Below are positions 12,366 to 25,800 of a stretch of 64,000 nt of DNA, one piece after another. Under the pieces are notes generated by a model that saw only the letters and a program-made list of their open reading frames with translations, searched no databases and had not been told where the DNA came from. Source of the DNA: Tigriopus japonicus. Its lineage: Eukaryota; Arthropoda; Copepoda; Harpacticoida; Harpacticidae. The translations under genes and the position numbers were made by a program. Position 1 is the first letter of the stretch. Each line of letters begins with the position of its first letter. Location of the stretch: NCBI GenBank assembly GCA_010645155.1, contig CM021312.1, positions 2,136,183-2,200,182 of the forward strand, given 5' to 3'.

Positions 12366-13034
12366 TTTTTAAGAGATGTAAACAGACCAAACATGCCAAA
12401 TCACACCAACATCACATGGAAATGCTCCATGTGACTTGAGGAGGCTGCATTATTATCTCACTTGCAATTTCTGGAGGTTGCCTGAATATATGTTTGGAAA
12501 GTAAATTGACTGGTACTTGAGTGCCAAGTAGTAAATGAGTAGAAAGTTAATTTGACGGTAGTGTGTACAATCCTATTGAATTGAACCATGCTTTTCTAGC
12601 ACTTCAGAACCCAAACACTTCAAAAAACAAAACAAGAAGCAAACGGGGTGTAAATCAGGTCTTGAGGGAGGTCATGGTGGTGACAGTTACAATAATACTC
12701 AGTATACTCCCATTTTATTTTCCCAGCATAGAAAGAAATATCTTCCATTTTCCTAAATCAGTTGAAGGCCACATTCAGGCAAGAGATCCTAGATTTTCAT
12801 AGTTAGTGGAATTAGCTCACAGGGACAACAGGATCTTTAAGTTACTCCCAAGATGAGAGAGAAAACATAATTTTTTAGACAAAAACAAATAATTTACCCT
12901 TCTTTTATACTTACTACTCAAAAAATCACGAGTGCCTAAAATATTTTATGCCAACTGAAATGTCAAGGAATTGAAATTAAATTTTCAGACGGACGGAACA
13001 TCAATGATTTTTCTCACGCAACCCTGAAATAAAG
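12366..13034. other. no gene seen
   Basis: Short reading frames only. No family match by eye. Confidence 0.3.
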
Positions 13035-15059
13035 TGTAGGTAGAAAAAAGCCAAGAATATTAAAAAAATGTTGTTCAGCACATGGACTGTATGCCATACA
13101 ATACATGTACAGTTGCCAGTACAGTTTTTATTCTTTAAATCTTCTCTGGCTTTGACGAAAAATATTTTTTCGACAAATCTTGTATAAAATCATTGACATT
13201 TTTCACCAATAACATATTTTCACGATTAAGAAAAATAAGCCCAGCCCTAGAGCGCTATAATAAAAGAGTACGCGCATGTGCCATTTTGGTCCCAAGACGT
13301 CGGTTCCATTGTTCTGTGGTTCTTGGGTTCGACCTGTTTGAGGCAACTTTACCTATGCACTATTTAATACCAAACTGACGCTCATGATCTCAGCTTACCT
13401 TTGAAAACATAATATTTGACCTTAATAGCCTTTGAAGGCCAAGGCTGGCCAAAACCGTGGGTGCCGGAAGATAACCTTCTCGTTCTCCTTAAACCTCGAT
13501 GCGCATTCAAGCCCAGTGCTGCTTTATTATAATTTTTTAAAATTTATATTTCAAAATGCAACAAATCATGCAATAGAATGCTCATAATGTGTTTGAGCTT
13601 TTGCCAAGAAACTCTTGGCAATCACAAAACTATAAAAGAATTTTACGTTTCTCTATCATTCTGTACAAGTTATGTGAGTGATATATGCATTAGAACTTTT
13701 AAAAAACTTCAAGTGTTCATTTTCGGAATATTTTTTCATGAATACTACCTTATATGTCAAAAACGATAAAATACAAAAATAGCAAGGTCCGATTTCTGAT
13801 TGAAAATTTTGATTTGATGTCACTTTGCCAATTTTACACAAATTTCAACATATTTTAGCTCAAAACAAATCCACTTTTAAACAGATTTCAACATATTTTA
13901 ACTCAAAACTAAGCACACAATAGCTGGTAAGCATATGTTGTTCATTTTTCAAGGAATTGGTCCTTTTTGTATAAAAAGTCGCTCTTACAATTTTTCTCCG
14001 GCACCAGTACTATGGCTATTCTAACTTTGATTGATTCATAGGCTTTTTTTGACAGATTCCAGCGTCTGAGGATGAGGTTCCAAGCCTCAACAATCCTCTC
14101 TCAAGAGATCTTGACATTTTGTAACCTCGGCTTGATACCCTCAGTCTCGACCATTGACCACACAAACAAGTCCAGGGGTTTCAGGTTCGGCAAGGACAGG
14201 GCTCCTTAAATTTGGCCCAGTAGCCGTCTATATCACCGGTTTCTAAACTGGGGGCCGTGAAGGATTTTTGAAAATTGACAAAATAGGTGAACTGGTCCAA
14301 ATATAATGCTTGTAAATGATTTTGAATATTAATACCTATCAGTCCTTCTCAACTATGCTCCAAAACTATTTTATTGTTTTTGAAAACCAAGAAACCTACA
14401 GAGAAGGTGCCAGGTGCCACAAGAGGAATTTTAGAGCAAAGTATGGATTTACATTGCAGTCTCAATTTCCAGGTTTAATCAACTGAATTTTCAATTGTCG
14501 CTCACCTTAGTGCTTTCAATTCCATTGCTTGGTTTGGTATCTTTAAAGCAGAGTCTCAGCAGAGTCCTTATTATTCTATTTTGAATTGTTATTGAATTGA
14601 GTTGCGACCACACCAACTTCAATTTTTGGTGTTAACTTTTGAATAGTAACAACTGCAAATTACCTAATACCTTTGTTAAAGAGACACTCCTTGCTATTTG
14701 GTTTGCTGAATTATTTTTGCTGTTTAGCGTCATACTGACGTTTTCTTAACGTCCAATTAATCCCATGATTGATAAATCGTCTCCACCTAAGTTAAAGTAT
14801 GATGTTCAGCCCAACAACATTATGTGTTTGCAATGATTGCAAGACCTTTTCCTTGTGTGACCTTTTCCTCGTGTGACCTTTTTACCTTGTGACCTTTTTA
14901 CTCTGACCTATTTATTGTGTGACCTATTTACCGTGTGACCTTTTTACTGTGACCTATTTACCGTGTGACCTTTTTACTGTTACCTATTTACCCCGTGACC
15001 TTTTTACTGTGACCTATTTACCTGTGACCGTTTTGCTTGTGACCTTTTTACCTACAATC
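13035..15059. mobile_element. repeat unit related to the foldback element at 24201-26600 (copy 1)
   Basis: Positions 13060-13170 and 14008-14830 align in the same orientation with 24435-24545 and 24556-25370, at high identity by eye. The right end is a TGACC minisatellite that finishes CCTACAATC, as in the other copy. Copy 1 lacks a long left minisatellite arm and has about 840 bp (13170-14007) not found in copy 2. A minus-strand mariner C-terminal remnant lies at about 14072-14215 (PLDLFVWSMVETEG). Confidence 0.65.
14855..15059 (+). repeat. TGACC minisatellite array
   Basis: About a dozen imperfect units of 14-18 bp built on GTGACCTTTTTACC. The same unit forms arrays at 24201-24395 (reverse orientation) and 26385-26600, which are the arms of a foldback element. 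Confidence 0.85.
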
Positions 15060-16188
15060 GCCGAGAACTAGCGCTGCGGGCTGATGCCTTGATGTCCACT
15101 CGGGGATTGCAGATGGAAGTACATTCAGTTTCGCGCCCACAACGCGGCCCACAACAAAAGGCGGGTCAGACCAACAAGAAACAACAACTCTGCACTTAGC
15201 ACTCAAAATACGGGGTCAAAGCACGCTGTTGTGCGGCTTCTTGCTCGTACACACCAGCGGCGCTCAATGAAGTATCCGTTGAGGTTGAGAGGACAACAAC
15301 AGAATCGGGAAATGCATGGGCCGGCCACCCGCAGTAATGGCCGGCCACACCCTACTTCATGTAGTTGACACTGACGGCCACTGCCATCTGGTTGATTCTG
15401 GAGCCCAAATAAGTGTCCTTCCCCCGACTCGTTCAGCCAATATGGCAGGGATTGGCCTTACCCTCACTGCTGCTAACGGCACAACTATCCCTACTTAGGG
15501 ATCTCTCACTCGTTCTTTTACTTTGGGTCGACGTAATTGTGTGTGGGCTTTTACCATGGCGGCCGTGGATAAAGCCATATTGGGTGCCGATTTTTTGCGG
15601 GCACATGGCTTGCTGGTTGACGTTAGAGGATGTCAGTTACTGGACCCTGATACATTCATCACGTTCCCGGGCATTCCCGCAAGCTGCCGGCCTACGCGAC
15701 TTCTCCATGTTGCCCCAGTATTGTGCCAGTATCGTTTATTATTGGAACAATATCCTTTATTGCTTGATCCGTCAATACAGACCCAGGTCCCCGCGCATGG
15801 AGTCAAACACGTTATTGAGACTTCTGGACGTCCAGTCCATGCCCGACCACGTAGGCTAGCGCCTGATCTATTTACCATGTCTAAATACGAGTTTGATGTC
15901 ATGATGAGGCTTGGAATTTCCCGCCGCTCCAACAATCATTGGTCCTCACCTCTGCACATGTTACCGAAACCTGATGGGTCCTTTCGGCCCTGTGGCGATT
16001 ATCGGCGCCTTAACGAACTAACCACATCTGACCGCTACCCTGTACCACACCTTCATGATTTCTCCGCCCGGTTGGCGGGGACATCCGTGTTTTCCAAGGT
16101 GGATCTTATTCGGGGATATAATCAGATTGAAGTGGCAGAGGGGGATATTCCAAAAACAGCCATCATTACACAGCTAATTAGAATTTAG
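15060..16188 (+). pseudogene. Ty3/gypsy gag-pol fragment (zinc finger, protease, start of RT)
   Basis: Around 15190-15240 a gag C-terminal finger of the C-x-H-x-YG-x-C-x3-C kind is visible (HSKYGVKARCCAASC), broken by a stop. The frame from 15316 holds the aspartic protease core LVDSGAQISVLPP and ILGADFLRAHGL, with a TAG at 15496-15498. The RT start follows: LGISRRSNNHWSSPLHML, GDYRRLNELTTSDRYPVPHL and VFSKVDLIRGYNQIEVAE. The fragment ends abruptly near 16175, before the catalytic YxDD box. It is the same broad gypsy type as the elements near 38-43 kb. Confidence 0.85.
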
Positions 16189-16845
16189 ATTTTTTCAAAG
16201 TCATTGGTAGTGTACAAGATAAGCCTACATTTAGGCCAAATTTTCACAAATGAGGTGGTAAGGATAAAGGCTCTCGAGGCCCACTTATGCACTAAATGTC
16301 TTCTTACACAAATGGCAACACCATTTTTCACAAAGGTGCCTACATTTTTAACGTCAGTGACTTAGAAAATTGGTATAAATCTCTTCAAATTTGACCGCTT
16401 TTGCGACGTATCAAGGAGCAGCGTCATCTATCGTCAGCTGTTGATGGTAACACCATCTAAAGTCAGTTTTAGAACCAAAAAAGTAAAAAAAAACTTTCGG
16501 GGTCTATTCCCTTGACATGTCAAAGGTGGATAATCTGAATAATCTATTGTACATTTAACTAGGAACAAACTGTCTTTGTCTAGAGTTGGCCTTAAGGACG
16601 TCACAATGTTGCGATTGTTTTTGCTATTTTTGCCAATGCCAATCATTCCATATGCAGGAAGCCACAGATTTTTCTATTATTCCATGTTATCATAATTAGG
16701 GACAATTAAGAAACACCTGATTCCCCAATTGAGTGAGGCAAAAAAATCATTTTGTGATTGGAAAAAGCTTGTTCAAATGATTTGAACTGAGGCTAGATTG
16801 CTGTGATAACTTAAATAGCGTATTTTGCGAAAGCTCCACTTGGAA
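16189..16845. other. no complete gene; relic of a fucosyltransferase exon end
   Basis: Mostly unrecognised. About 16632-16661 matches the 3' end of fucosyltransferase exon 2 (19740-19770) at roughly 28 of 30 bases, including GCCAATGCCAATCATTCCAT, suggesting debris of a tandem paralogue. Confidence 0.45.
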
Positions 16846-19800
16846 ATGACAAAAGCTTGGTTAATATGGACAATCTTTGTGTTGGTGGTGCCGGCTTTAT
16901 ATTTATTATCGATTGATTGGACCAAGGAGCAATTGTACCAAGCGCGCATCCACAAACTACCCTTGCCTTATCCGGATCAAGAGACTGTGGTGATGAACCC
17001 GATCATGGAAAATTTTTATTCATGGCCGTTGAGAAATGTGAATACTTTGAATAGTGTTCCGATACATTACCAACCCTATCTCAAAATTTTGAGAGCCATT
17101 CAAAGCAAACATGTACACGCTTTAAAAACTGTGCCAACTTATTTTAGGTATGCATGTGCGGTCTAATTCTTAAAGTAAGTTGAAGAATTATGTTACAAGA
17201 GTATTGCAAAGACGGGTCAGGCAAGGTTTCTTTAGGAAGTATTTGTTGAGCCCAAAATAAGCCATTTTGCCACTGATTAATTTTGAAAACTAACTGATTA
17301 GTATGGTAGGGATCATATTTTGTGCTCTAGAGCACAAATTCTAGCCTGTACAAAGAGAAAAGTCAGCTGAAGAACACGTTCTTCAACCATCAGCTTGGGC
17401 TGGAGTTTGCAAAGGCTGACCCATTTAGTTCTATTAATTCGTAAATTGACTTTGCATAAGCTGATCAAGCGACAGTATCAAAACAAAGAGACAGACTGTT
17501 CAAGCAGCTTGCAAGAAATAAGGGTTCGAGTTTTTGGCTCTTGAAAAAACTTGTTTCATCAAGCTCGTCTTAGCCCATCACGCAGATCCCTGGCTTACGA
17601 TAGAGAGGAAGCAGATTTCAAAGCATGTTGTGCGGTCACTCTATGGAAATCAAAACAATAAAAAGATGTTCACAACTTACAACTGACGAACCTCAAAATT
17701 TTGTAAGCTGCTTTGCGTTTGTCAATACTAGAGGGAGAGTAAGCCTAAAAATGTTTCTCCGGTCGCCAAATGTTGAGCGGACAAAAGTGAGGGAACATTT
17801 GAAATGTGTGACCAGGCAAATGTCAACCATGCAATTGATGAATCAAATGTGGAATTGAGTAATGTTTTTGGGTCATTTTTTGCTATTGCTAGTGGTCACT
17901 TTCTTGAACGAACTGAATGATTTTTTTTGAGTTTTGCAGCTTATGTCAAAATAGCTCAAAACAATAAAAAATATCACTTAAAAGGCACTTGAAATACATT
18001 TTGCGATAAAAAAATCTTTTGCAGTATCAAAAACACTCAAAGTTGGGTTAAACTTAGAAGTTTTGAAAAAATCGGTTGATGTTTCAAGTTTCGATTTTAG
18101 TCCATTTTGAACATGGTCCTAAAAATCGTAAATTTGAATATGAATCTGTTGGACAAATTTATTTGTTATTTTGGCAGAACACACATCATAGCGTACTCTA
18201 AATAGTTATGAAATATGTTTTCCAAAAATCTTGTTTTGGTGCCTTTCAAGTCATAAAGTCATATTATTCATTGTTTTCAGCTATTTTGACAAAAGCTCCA
18301 AAACTCAAAAAAATCATTTATTTTTGCGATTTTGAAAAGTGTTATGAAATCTTTGGGAATTTGTTTTTTCATATAACTGTAGCGTTTATCGACTGTATCG
18401 AAAGTACATTTGTCCATGGAAAGAATGCTCTCGCCTTTTCAAAATGGGCCCGGGCTTCATTTCTAAGATGTTTGTGTCATGGAGATTGTCACAAGTAGTC
18501 TGAAAGTTGGCAGTAGACATTATAACATACGAGCTATTCAAACGTCATGGGGAAGCCAAAAGATAATTTGAATGGACTTAACGTTTCTATAGCTATCGAA
18601 AGAGTATTTTGAAACTGTAATAATTTGGTCATGTCTGGCAATCCCTTCCGGAATCCATGTTGGTTAAGAGAGAAAAAAGATGTTTTATCTAACTGTCGAT
18701 TTATCTTGTCCATTTATCTAATGTCTTGAAACCAAGTACTACGGCAAAGTCTGCAATTGGCCCGCCGACCTTGTACTTAATTTTATAGAAATTAACACAC
18801 ATATCTGCTCACATAACTGATTTCCTCAAAATACCTGTTTATTTAGACGCCCTAACCTTCCCTGGAAATGGTTCAAATATGTCATTTCTGCCTTTTGCAA
18901 AAATAATTTTGAGTTTCTTTTCATTGCGATCATATGTTTTACATTCTCAAGCAATCGACACAACTCAAGTCAAATCTTACTTTTAGGGCCAAAAAATCCT
19001 TCACTCACTCAGCAGAAAATCTCACAAAAGTCGGATACGCATGCCCCTGTAAAAATCTGGTCACGGTCAATGAAGGCGGGAGATTGGGCAACAAGATGTC
19101 GCAATACATGACCCTTTTGGTACATTCACTGAGACTCGATTTCCTTCCCATTATCTCCAGAGGGATGAAGAGATCTTTGAGTCTTTTTCCTTATTTAAGT
19201 GTCCCTTCCACCGATGTTATGTCATGTGCTTGCAACTGGACCACGGTTCCAGCGAGGAAGTTGAAGCAAATCAGATCAAAGGAGGAACTTTTTGCCCATG
19301 GAGAAAATATTTTTATATCCCAGAATCCCGCTGAAATCGAATTATTTGAACGGTTTTATCCAAGAGTAATGAGAGAATTCATTTTTGATCAACGCATTAT
19401 GTTGGAAGTTCAAGCTTATATGAATCAAATCGAGACGGAATTTCGATTACGGATGGGCTTTAATCAACGCACAAAGATTACTTTTGTTGGGGTTCATAAC
19501 CGAAGGACAGATTATGCCTCATATTTGAAATTCAAAGTCCAAGGTCGTCTTCTATCAACGCGGTATTTTGAAAACGCAATGGAAAAATTTATACAAGCTC
19601 ATGGTAACACCACATTATTCATCATGGTTTCGGATGATCCAAAATGGTTGGTGAAGTATTTCAGCGATCGACAAGATGTCTTCTTTAGTTTCCAAAATTG
19701 GCCTCATTGTCGTAATAAGGTGGCGTTTGATATGGCCGTTTTGGCCAATGCCAATCATTCCATATTCAGGTAATCACGTTGGTTTTGCGACTCACAAATA

Positions 19801-22800
19801 TTGTAATGATTAGAGCAAAGAAAAAGAGTTAAAAAAGAAGGTTTTTGAAATGTGAAAAAAGAGCAATGTTTTTGAATGGGATTCTCTGTAAAGAGAGTTA
19901 ATGATTAATATAGTTTGTAAAATTACCGTTTATATGAAATTTGATCTACCAATGAGGTACTGTTGGCAGATCTGTACAACCGTTGAATAGTGGGTTGGTC
20001 AGGAATAGAATTTAAAAATTTGTCCAATCTTGCCTTAAATGCTGTTAGAGGATCAGTTCCCACATATTCCCGACGAAGACTAATGGGTAACAAATTTAAC
20101 AATGACAGAGCCCGATAAAGAGTTGGGACAGAGCCCATGAATGCTCTTGAAAACACAGTTTCAGATACCTTTCATACCTTCTCCAAGTATGTACTTCAGA
20201 ACCCAAACTCCTGGAGGCACTCCCAATACGAGAGCTCTCTTATTCCTGTGATGTTCCTAGTGAAACATTTTTGTACCTGCTCGACCTTTTGCAAACCTGC
20301 CAAACTCATTGGAGCCCAAATGGGTGAGGCATATTCAAGATGCGGTGAAACAATCGACTTGTACAGAGTTAGCATCGTAATACTATCTCTGAACTTGAAA
20401 GTGCGATAGATCCAGCCGCATGTTTGAAATGCCTTCCCCACTTTCAATTGGATATGCTCATCACGGTTCCAGGATAATTCGGTACATGGGATAACTCAAC
20501 ACAGGATAACTGGGTACCACGGAAAACTCGGTACACCGGAAAACTGGGTACAGCAGAAAACTTGATACAGGAAGATTCAGCACAAGATAATTCGGTACAC
20601 CGGATAGCTGGGTACAGCGGAAAACTCGGTACAGGAAGAATCAGTACAAGATAACTGGGTACACCGGATAACTGGGTTCAGCAGAAACCTCTGTATGAGA
20701 TGTCAAACTCAGGGTGGTGTGATGTTTTGCGGAGCCAAACGAAAATTGGACTCGCAACCTCAAACAACACGGTCGTACAACGGCAGGCCGCATGTTGTCG
20801 CACCTAATTCAAAAGCGAGAGCACACCAAAATCAAATCAGATAAACCGGCCTCGAGTTTATACTTGTGACAACTCCTGTGTTTGAAACGCAGCAGATAGG
20901 GATAGTATATACTCGACGAATGCTAATTCGACTTGATTTTGGTATCCTCTCGCTTTTGAATTAAGTGCGATAACATGCGGCCTGCCGTTTTACGACCATG
21001 TTGTTTGAGGTTGCGAGTCTAGTTTTCGTTTGGCTCCGCAAAACATCACACCACCTTGAGTTTGACATCCCAATACCAGATAATTGGGTGCTTAGGATAA
21101 CTGCATAAACAGGATGGAAAAACTGGTAAAAATGGAAAAGTGAGTGTCAGGATGATGGAGGTTAGAAAAAGATTGTTTGAAATAGACTGAAGGCAACTAT
21201 GTTAAATTGTTGTTCTCAAAACGTTTTTGAAAGCATTAAAAATATACCCTTCAGGTTTTGGCTCGAAGATTGATGTGCTAAACACGCCAAGTCCTTGAAT
21301 AAACTTTTCACAATTGAGGGGTCTAAAGACGTGTTTACCATTTTGCCGGATTTTTTGCCACGGTTTATAGAACGGTGCCACGACAAATATGGTCAATAAT
21401 CCATGACTCAGATAATTTTGTGTTCCCTCTTAACTGGTTTGCCCACTTATCCAGTGTACCCACTTACTCGGTGTACCAGTATCTTTCACTTAATCTTCCT
21501 GTATTGAGTTTTCCATTGTACCTAGTTATCCAGTGTACCCAATTATCTTGTACTGATTCTTCCTGTACCGAGTTTTTTGCTGTACCCAGTTATCCGGTGT
21601 AGCGAGTTATCTTGTGCTGAATCTTCCTATACCGAGTTTTCCGCTGTACCCAGTATTCCGGTGTACCGAGTTTTCCGCCGTACCCAATTATCCAGTGCTG
21701 AGTTATCCCATGTACCGAGTTATCCTGGAACCGCTCATCACACTTTCCATCATCTTGGATGACAACTCCTAAATCCCTCATGGACGAGACTTGCTCAATA
21801 TCACAATCTTCATTGTCTTTGAGTGGAGCATCTAATTTGGACATCCCATACGTCATTGTGCGGAACTTCATCCCGTTCAATGCCATATTACTCTGGCCAA
21901 CCCAAGAGTAAAGTGCTACATCTGGAAAAGAACAAATCGACGAGTGACTAATTAGTGCTACTAATTAGCACGAATGTCAAACACAATTCAGTCTTCCATT
22001 TCCTCCAGCCAGCTAAGTCTCCTTCAAACTACGTTCAAAATACTATCTTCGACAAAGGCTAGGGGTAATACACAATAATAGGGTACATTCCATTCTATAA
22101 TTCCCATTTCTAATATATTATGTAAATATATAGTTTCATAAGCATTCGAACCCGAGTTGTTTTACTGGCGACGAGGAGGCGACAACGAACCTACGCGACC
22201 CCAATGGACCCCCTGCCTTCACACGGACCCGTGCCTTTCAACCCAAATGATCATGGGACTGATGTTGCCGCAGCATTCGAGAAATGGATCAGCCGATTCG
22301 AGATGTTCTGCGACCATATTTTGGAGGAACCGCCACCAAACGACGCATCCGCATTAGAAAAGTATCGCAAAACAAAGAAGAAAAGCTCCTCTGGTTTATA
22401 GGGGAGGGGGGACTTGACGATATCGAATCCCTCTGCCCTAATGTCCAAGCCGACGACACAAAGTCTTTTGAAGTCATCGTCAAAGCCCTGCGACAACACT
22501 ACCAACCGAAGTCATCTCGTTGGCAAGCCAATTCCAGGACCCCAAGCAGAAGACAAACTCCGTGGTAGAGGAGGGCGAGATGCTCGAGCCAGAACCTCTG
22601 ACCTCTGAATTCAAATGGAAGATGACCTGAAATCAATTCTAGTCGAGGCCATTCCATGTAAACAAACCAATCGGTTTATGCAATGGCCTAGGGATCTCGT
22701 TATTTTCTTTTCTTTTACGCTTAGATTACTTTATTTTATTTCTTTTAACATTTAACCCAAACGAACGAGTCCCTAAATAAATAAACAAAACAAAAACAAA

Positions 22801-25800
22801 CAAAAAACAAACAAAACTTCGTGCTCTCAGTCAATAACCAGGCGAAACGATCCCAAAGTTTGCCGAGAGATGCAAAAGGCAGGCTGCTCTCTGTGGTTTT
22901 GACCAGGAGGATTTCAACGAAGGAGATCCAGTCAAACTGGCTGCAAAGATCCAGTTAGTTCTGGGTACATCCGACAGAACACTCCGGGATGCTACAATTC
23001 AGAAGAACTGGACGTTTGACGAGGTGGTGTCCAACGGCATTCTATTCGAAGACTCCGCGGTCGCATCTAATTCGGTCATGAATGGGGTTACTACTTTTGC
23101 GCTGGACACCCAACCTAATTTGCTGAGGTTATCGGGACCCTATTCAAAGAGCTCTCGTCGCAAGGCCGCTCTTACGTTCAATGGACCCAGGTGTTTACGA
23201 TGTGGTTCAAGGACAAAGCATTCGTCTGAGCAATGTCCAGCAATACACAAGGTATGCTCCTCGTGCAACAAGACTGACCACTTAGCAATTCTATGCCTGA
23301 GCTCCCAAGCCTCGAACTACGGACATCGCAAGTGGAACCAAGGAGGCCAACCAGAATAAACAGGAGCGGACCTAAAACTGAACCTTGAGGAACACCTGAC
23401 TTGACCTCATGCATGCCATTTTGCAACCATTGATTGTTCCCATTGAGTAAAAAGAACTGGAAAAGAACAAAATCCAGGACGTGGATGGCCTCCAGAAAAC
23501 TCCTGTAAGGGTTGACAAAAACATCCCTAAAGATTCCTTTTCTACCTGCACTAGGAGCAATGGCACCTTGTGGAATAGGTCAATTTTAAACAATAAACAA
23601 CAAATCTCGAGACTTCGATCATGTCGAGAAATAGCTTTCAATGAGTGTTTTGATATATCTTATTATTCTTAAGTTATGAGCCATTTCCATTGGTTTTGGG
23701 ACGCCCCTAGTAGATAGGCCTATTACACAAACAAGTACAGTACAAATATCAATGTCCAAAAAACATATAAATGCTTGAACGAATCATTTTGAAGAATTGT
23801 TGTCAAAAGATTAAGTTATTTAGTGTACACTATTGACCTCATGTTCTGTAAATTTGCTAACTTTCAGGTAATCTTGACGATGCATGGTCCAGATGAAAAA
23901 GCGAATCAGTTGCTAGAATTTTTGAACATATGTGCCAAAACCTATCTTAGAAGTTATCAATAGGGCCGAATATTTTATGTTTTACCTAACAACCTGGTTT
24001 TTGACCTAAAATAGCTTTTTGGACAATTTTTACCAAAAACGAAGTTTTCAACCTAATGTTAACTTTTTTATCTTAAAGTCACTTACACAATAAGATTCCT
24101 TAGCCCAGTGTCTTTAAATAACAAAGGAACAAAATAAGAAATGATGAATAAGAGTGGGAGCAACAATGTTTTTCATCCCATCAACATGCCGAATCAGCGT
24201 GGCGCGCGGTAAATAGGTCACTAGGTAACAAGGTCACGCTAAAGAGGTCGCAGTAAAAAGGTCACCGTAAAACGGTCACGGTAAAAAGGTCACAAGGTAA
24301 TTAGGTCATGGTAGAAAGGTCACAAGGTAAAAAGGTCACGGTAAAAAGGTCACATAAAAAGGTCAAGGTAAAAAAGTCACAAGGTAAGAAATTCAAAAGC
24401 AGAAAAGGCACAATGAAACTTCAAATTGAAATGATATTCAAAAAATGTTGTTGTGCACATGGACTGTATGCCATACAATCCATGTACAGTTGTCAGTACA
24501 GTTTTAATTGTTTAAATCTTCTTGTGTTTTGACGATTTTTTTTTCATCATAACATACTATGGCTATTCTAACTTTAATTGATTCATAGGATTTTTTGACA
24601 GATTCCAGCGTCTGAGGATGAGGTTCCAGGCCTCAGCAATCCTCTTTCAAGAGATCTTGATATTTGGTAACCTCAGCTTGGTTCCCTCAGTCTCAACCAT
24701 TGACCATACAAACAAGTCCAGGGGTTTCAGGTTCGGCAACGACGGGGGCTATTTAAATTTGGCCCAGTAGCCGTCTTTATCACTGGTTCCTAAACTGGGG
24801 GCCGTGAAGGATTTTTGAAAATTGACAAAATAAGTGAACTTGTCCAAATGCTTGCAAACGATTTTGAATATTAATACCTATCAGTTCTTCTTAACCATGC
24901 TCCAAAACAATTTTATTGTTTTTGAAAACCAAGAAACCTACAGTGAAGGTGTCATGTGCCACAAGAGGAATTTTTAGAGGAAAGCATGGATTTACATTGC
25001 AGTCTCAATTTCCAGGTTTAATCAACTAAATTTTCAATTGTCACTCACCTTAGTGCTTTTAATTCCTTTGCTTGGTTCGGTATTTTTAAAGCAGAGTCTC
25101 AGCAGAGTCCTTGTTATTCTATTTTGAATTGTTATTGAATTGAGTTGCGACCAGGCCAACTTTGATTTTTGGTGTTAACTTTTGATCAGTAACAACTTCA
25201 AATTACCTTTAACTTATACCTTTGTTAAAGAGACACTCCCTGTTATTTGATTTGCTTAATTATTTGTTGCTGTTTACTTGTCATACTAGTGTCCTGAACT
25301 TCCAGTAAAGCCCATGATAAATAAATCGTTTCAACCTCAGTTAAGTACCATGTTAAGCCCAACAGCATTAGCTGAGTTATATACAGGGTTGCTTGAATCC
25401 CGCCCGGTTGACATTAAACCCTAAAAACCCGCCCGGGCGGGTTTTTCGGGTGGGTTTTTCGTTTTTTGGGGGATTTTCGGGTTTTTCTCCTTTCTTGCCC
25501 TAAATGCCCCTAACTCGCCCCTCAAAATTGTTCTTTCCTCTATGTGAGTGACTAAATGCGTCTTAAATTCAATTTTCGTGGATATTGTGTTTCCTAGAAC
25601 TTTTGAAGAAGATATGAATTATGAGGATTTGTTATAAATAGGGCTCGGATAAAGTTACTTTTTATTTTGCCTTAAGTTGCAGGCTTTTAGCCCTAAAGTT
25701 TCATTCAATTCGACGAAAGTTGCTAAAATGTTGCCATTTTCTTGCTTTAAAGTGTTACTTGTTGACATTGCGTGTAAAATATATGATTCAAATAATTTCC

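Noticed and set aside
15413..15859. 148-aa frame overlapping the gypsy fragment
   Set aside because: Shadow frame of the protease/RT coding sequence; the other frame carries the real motifs.
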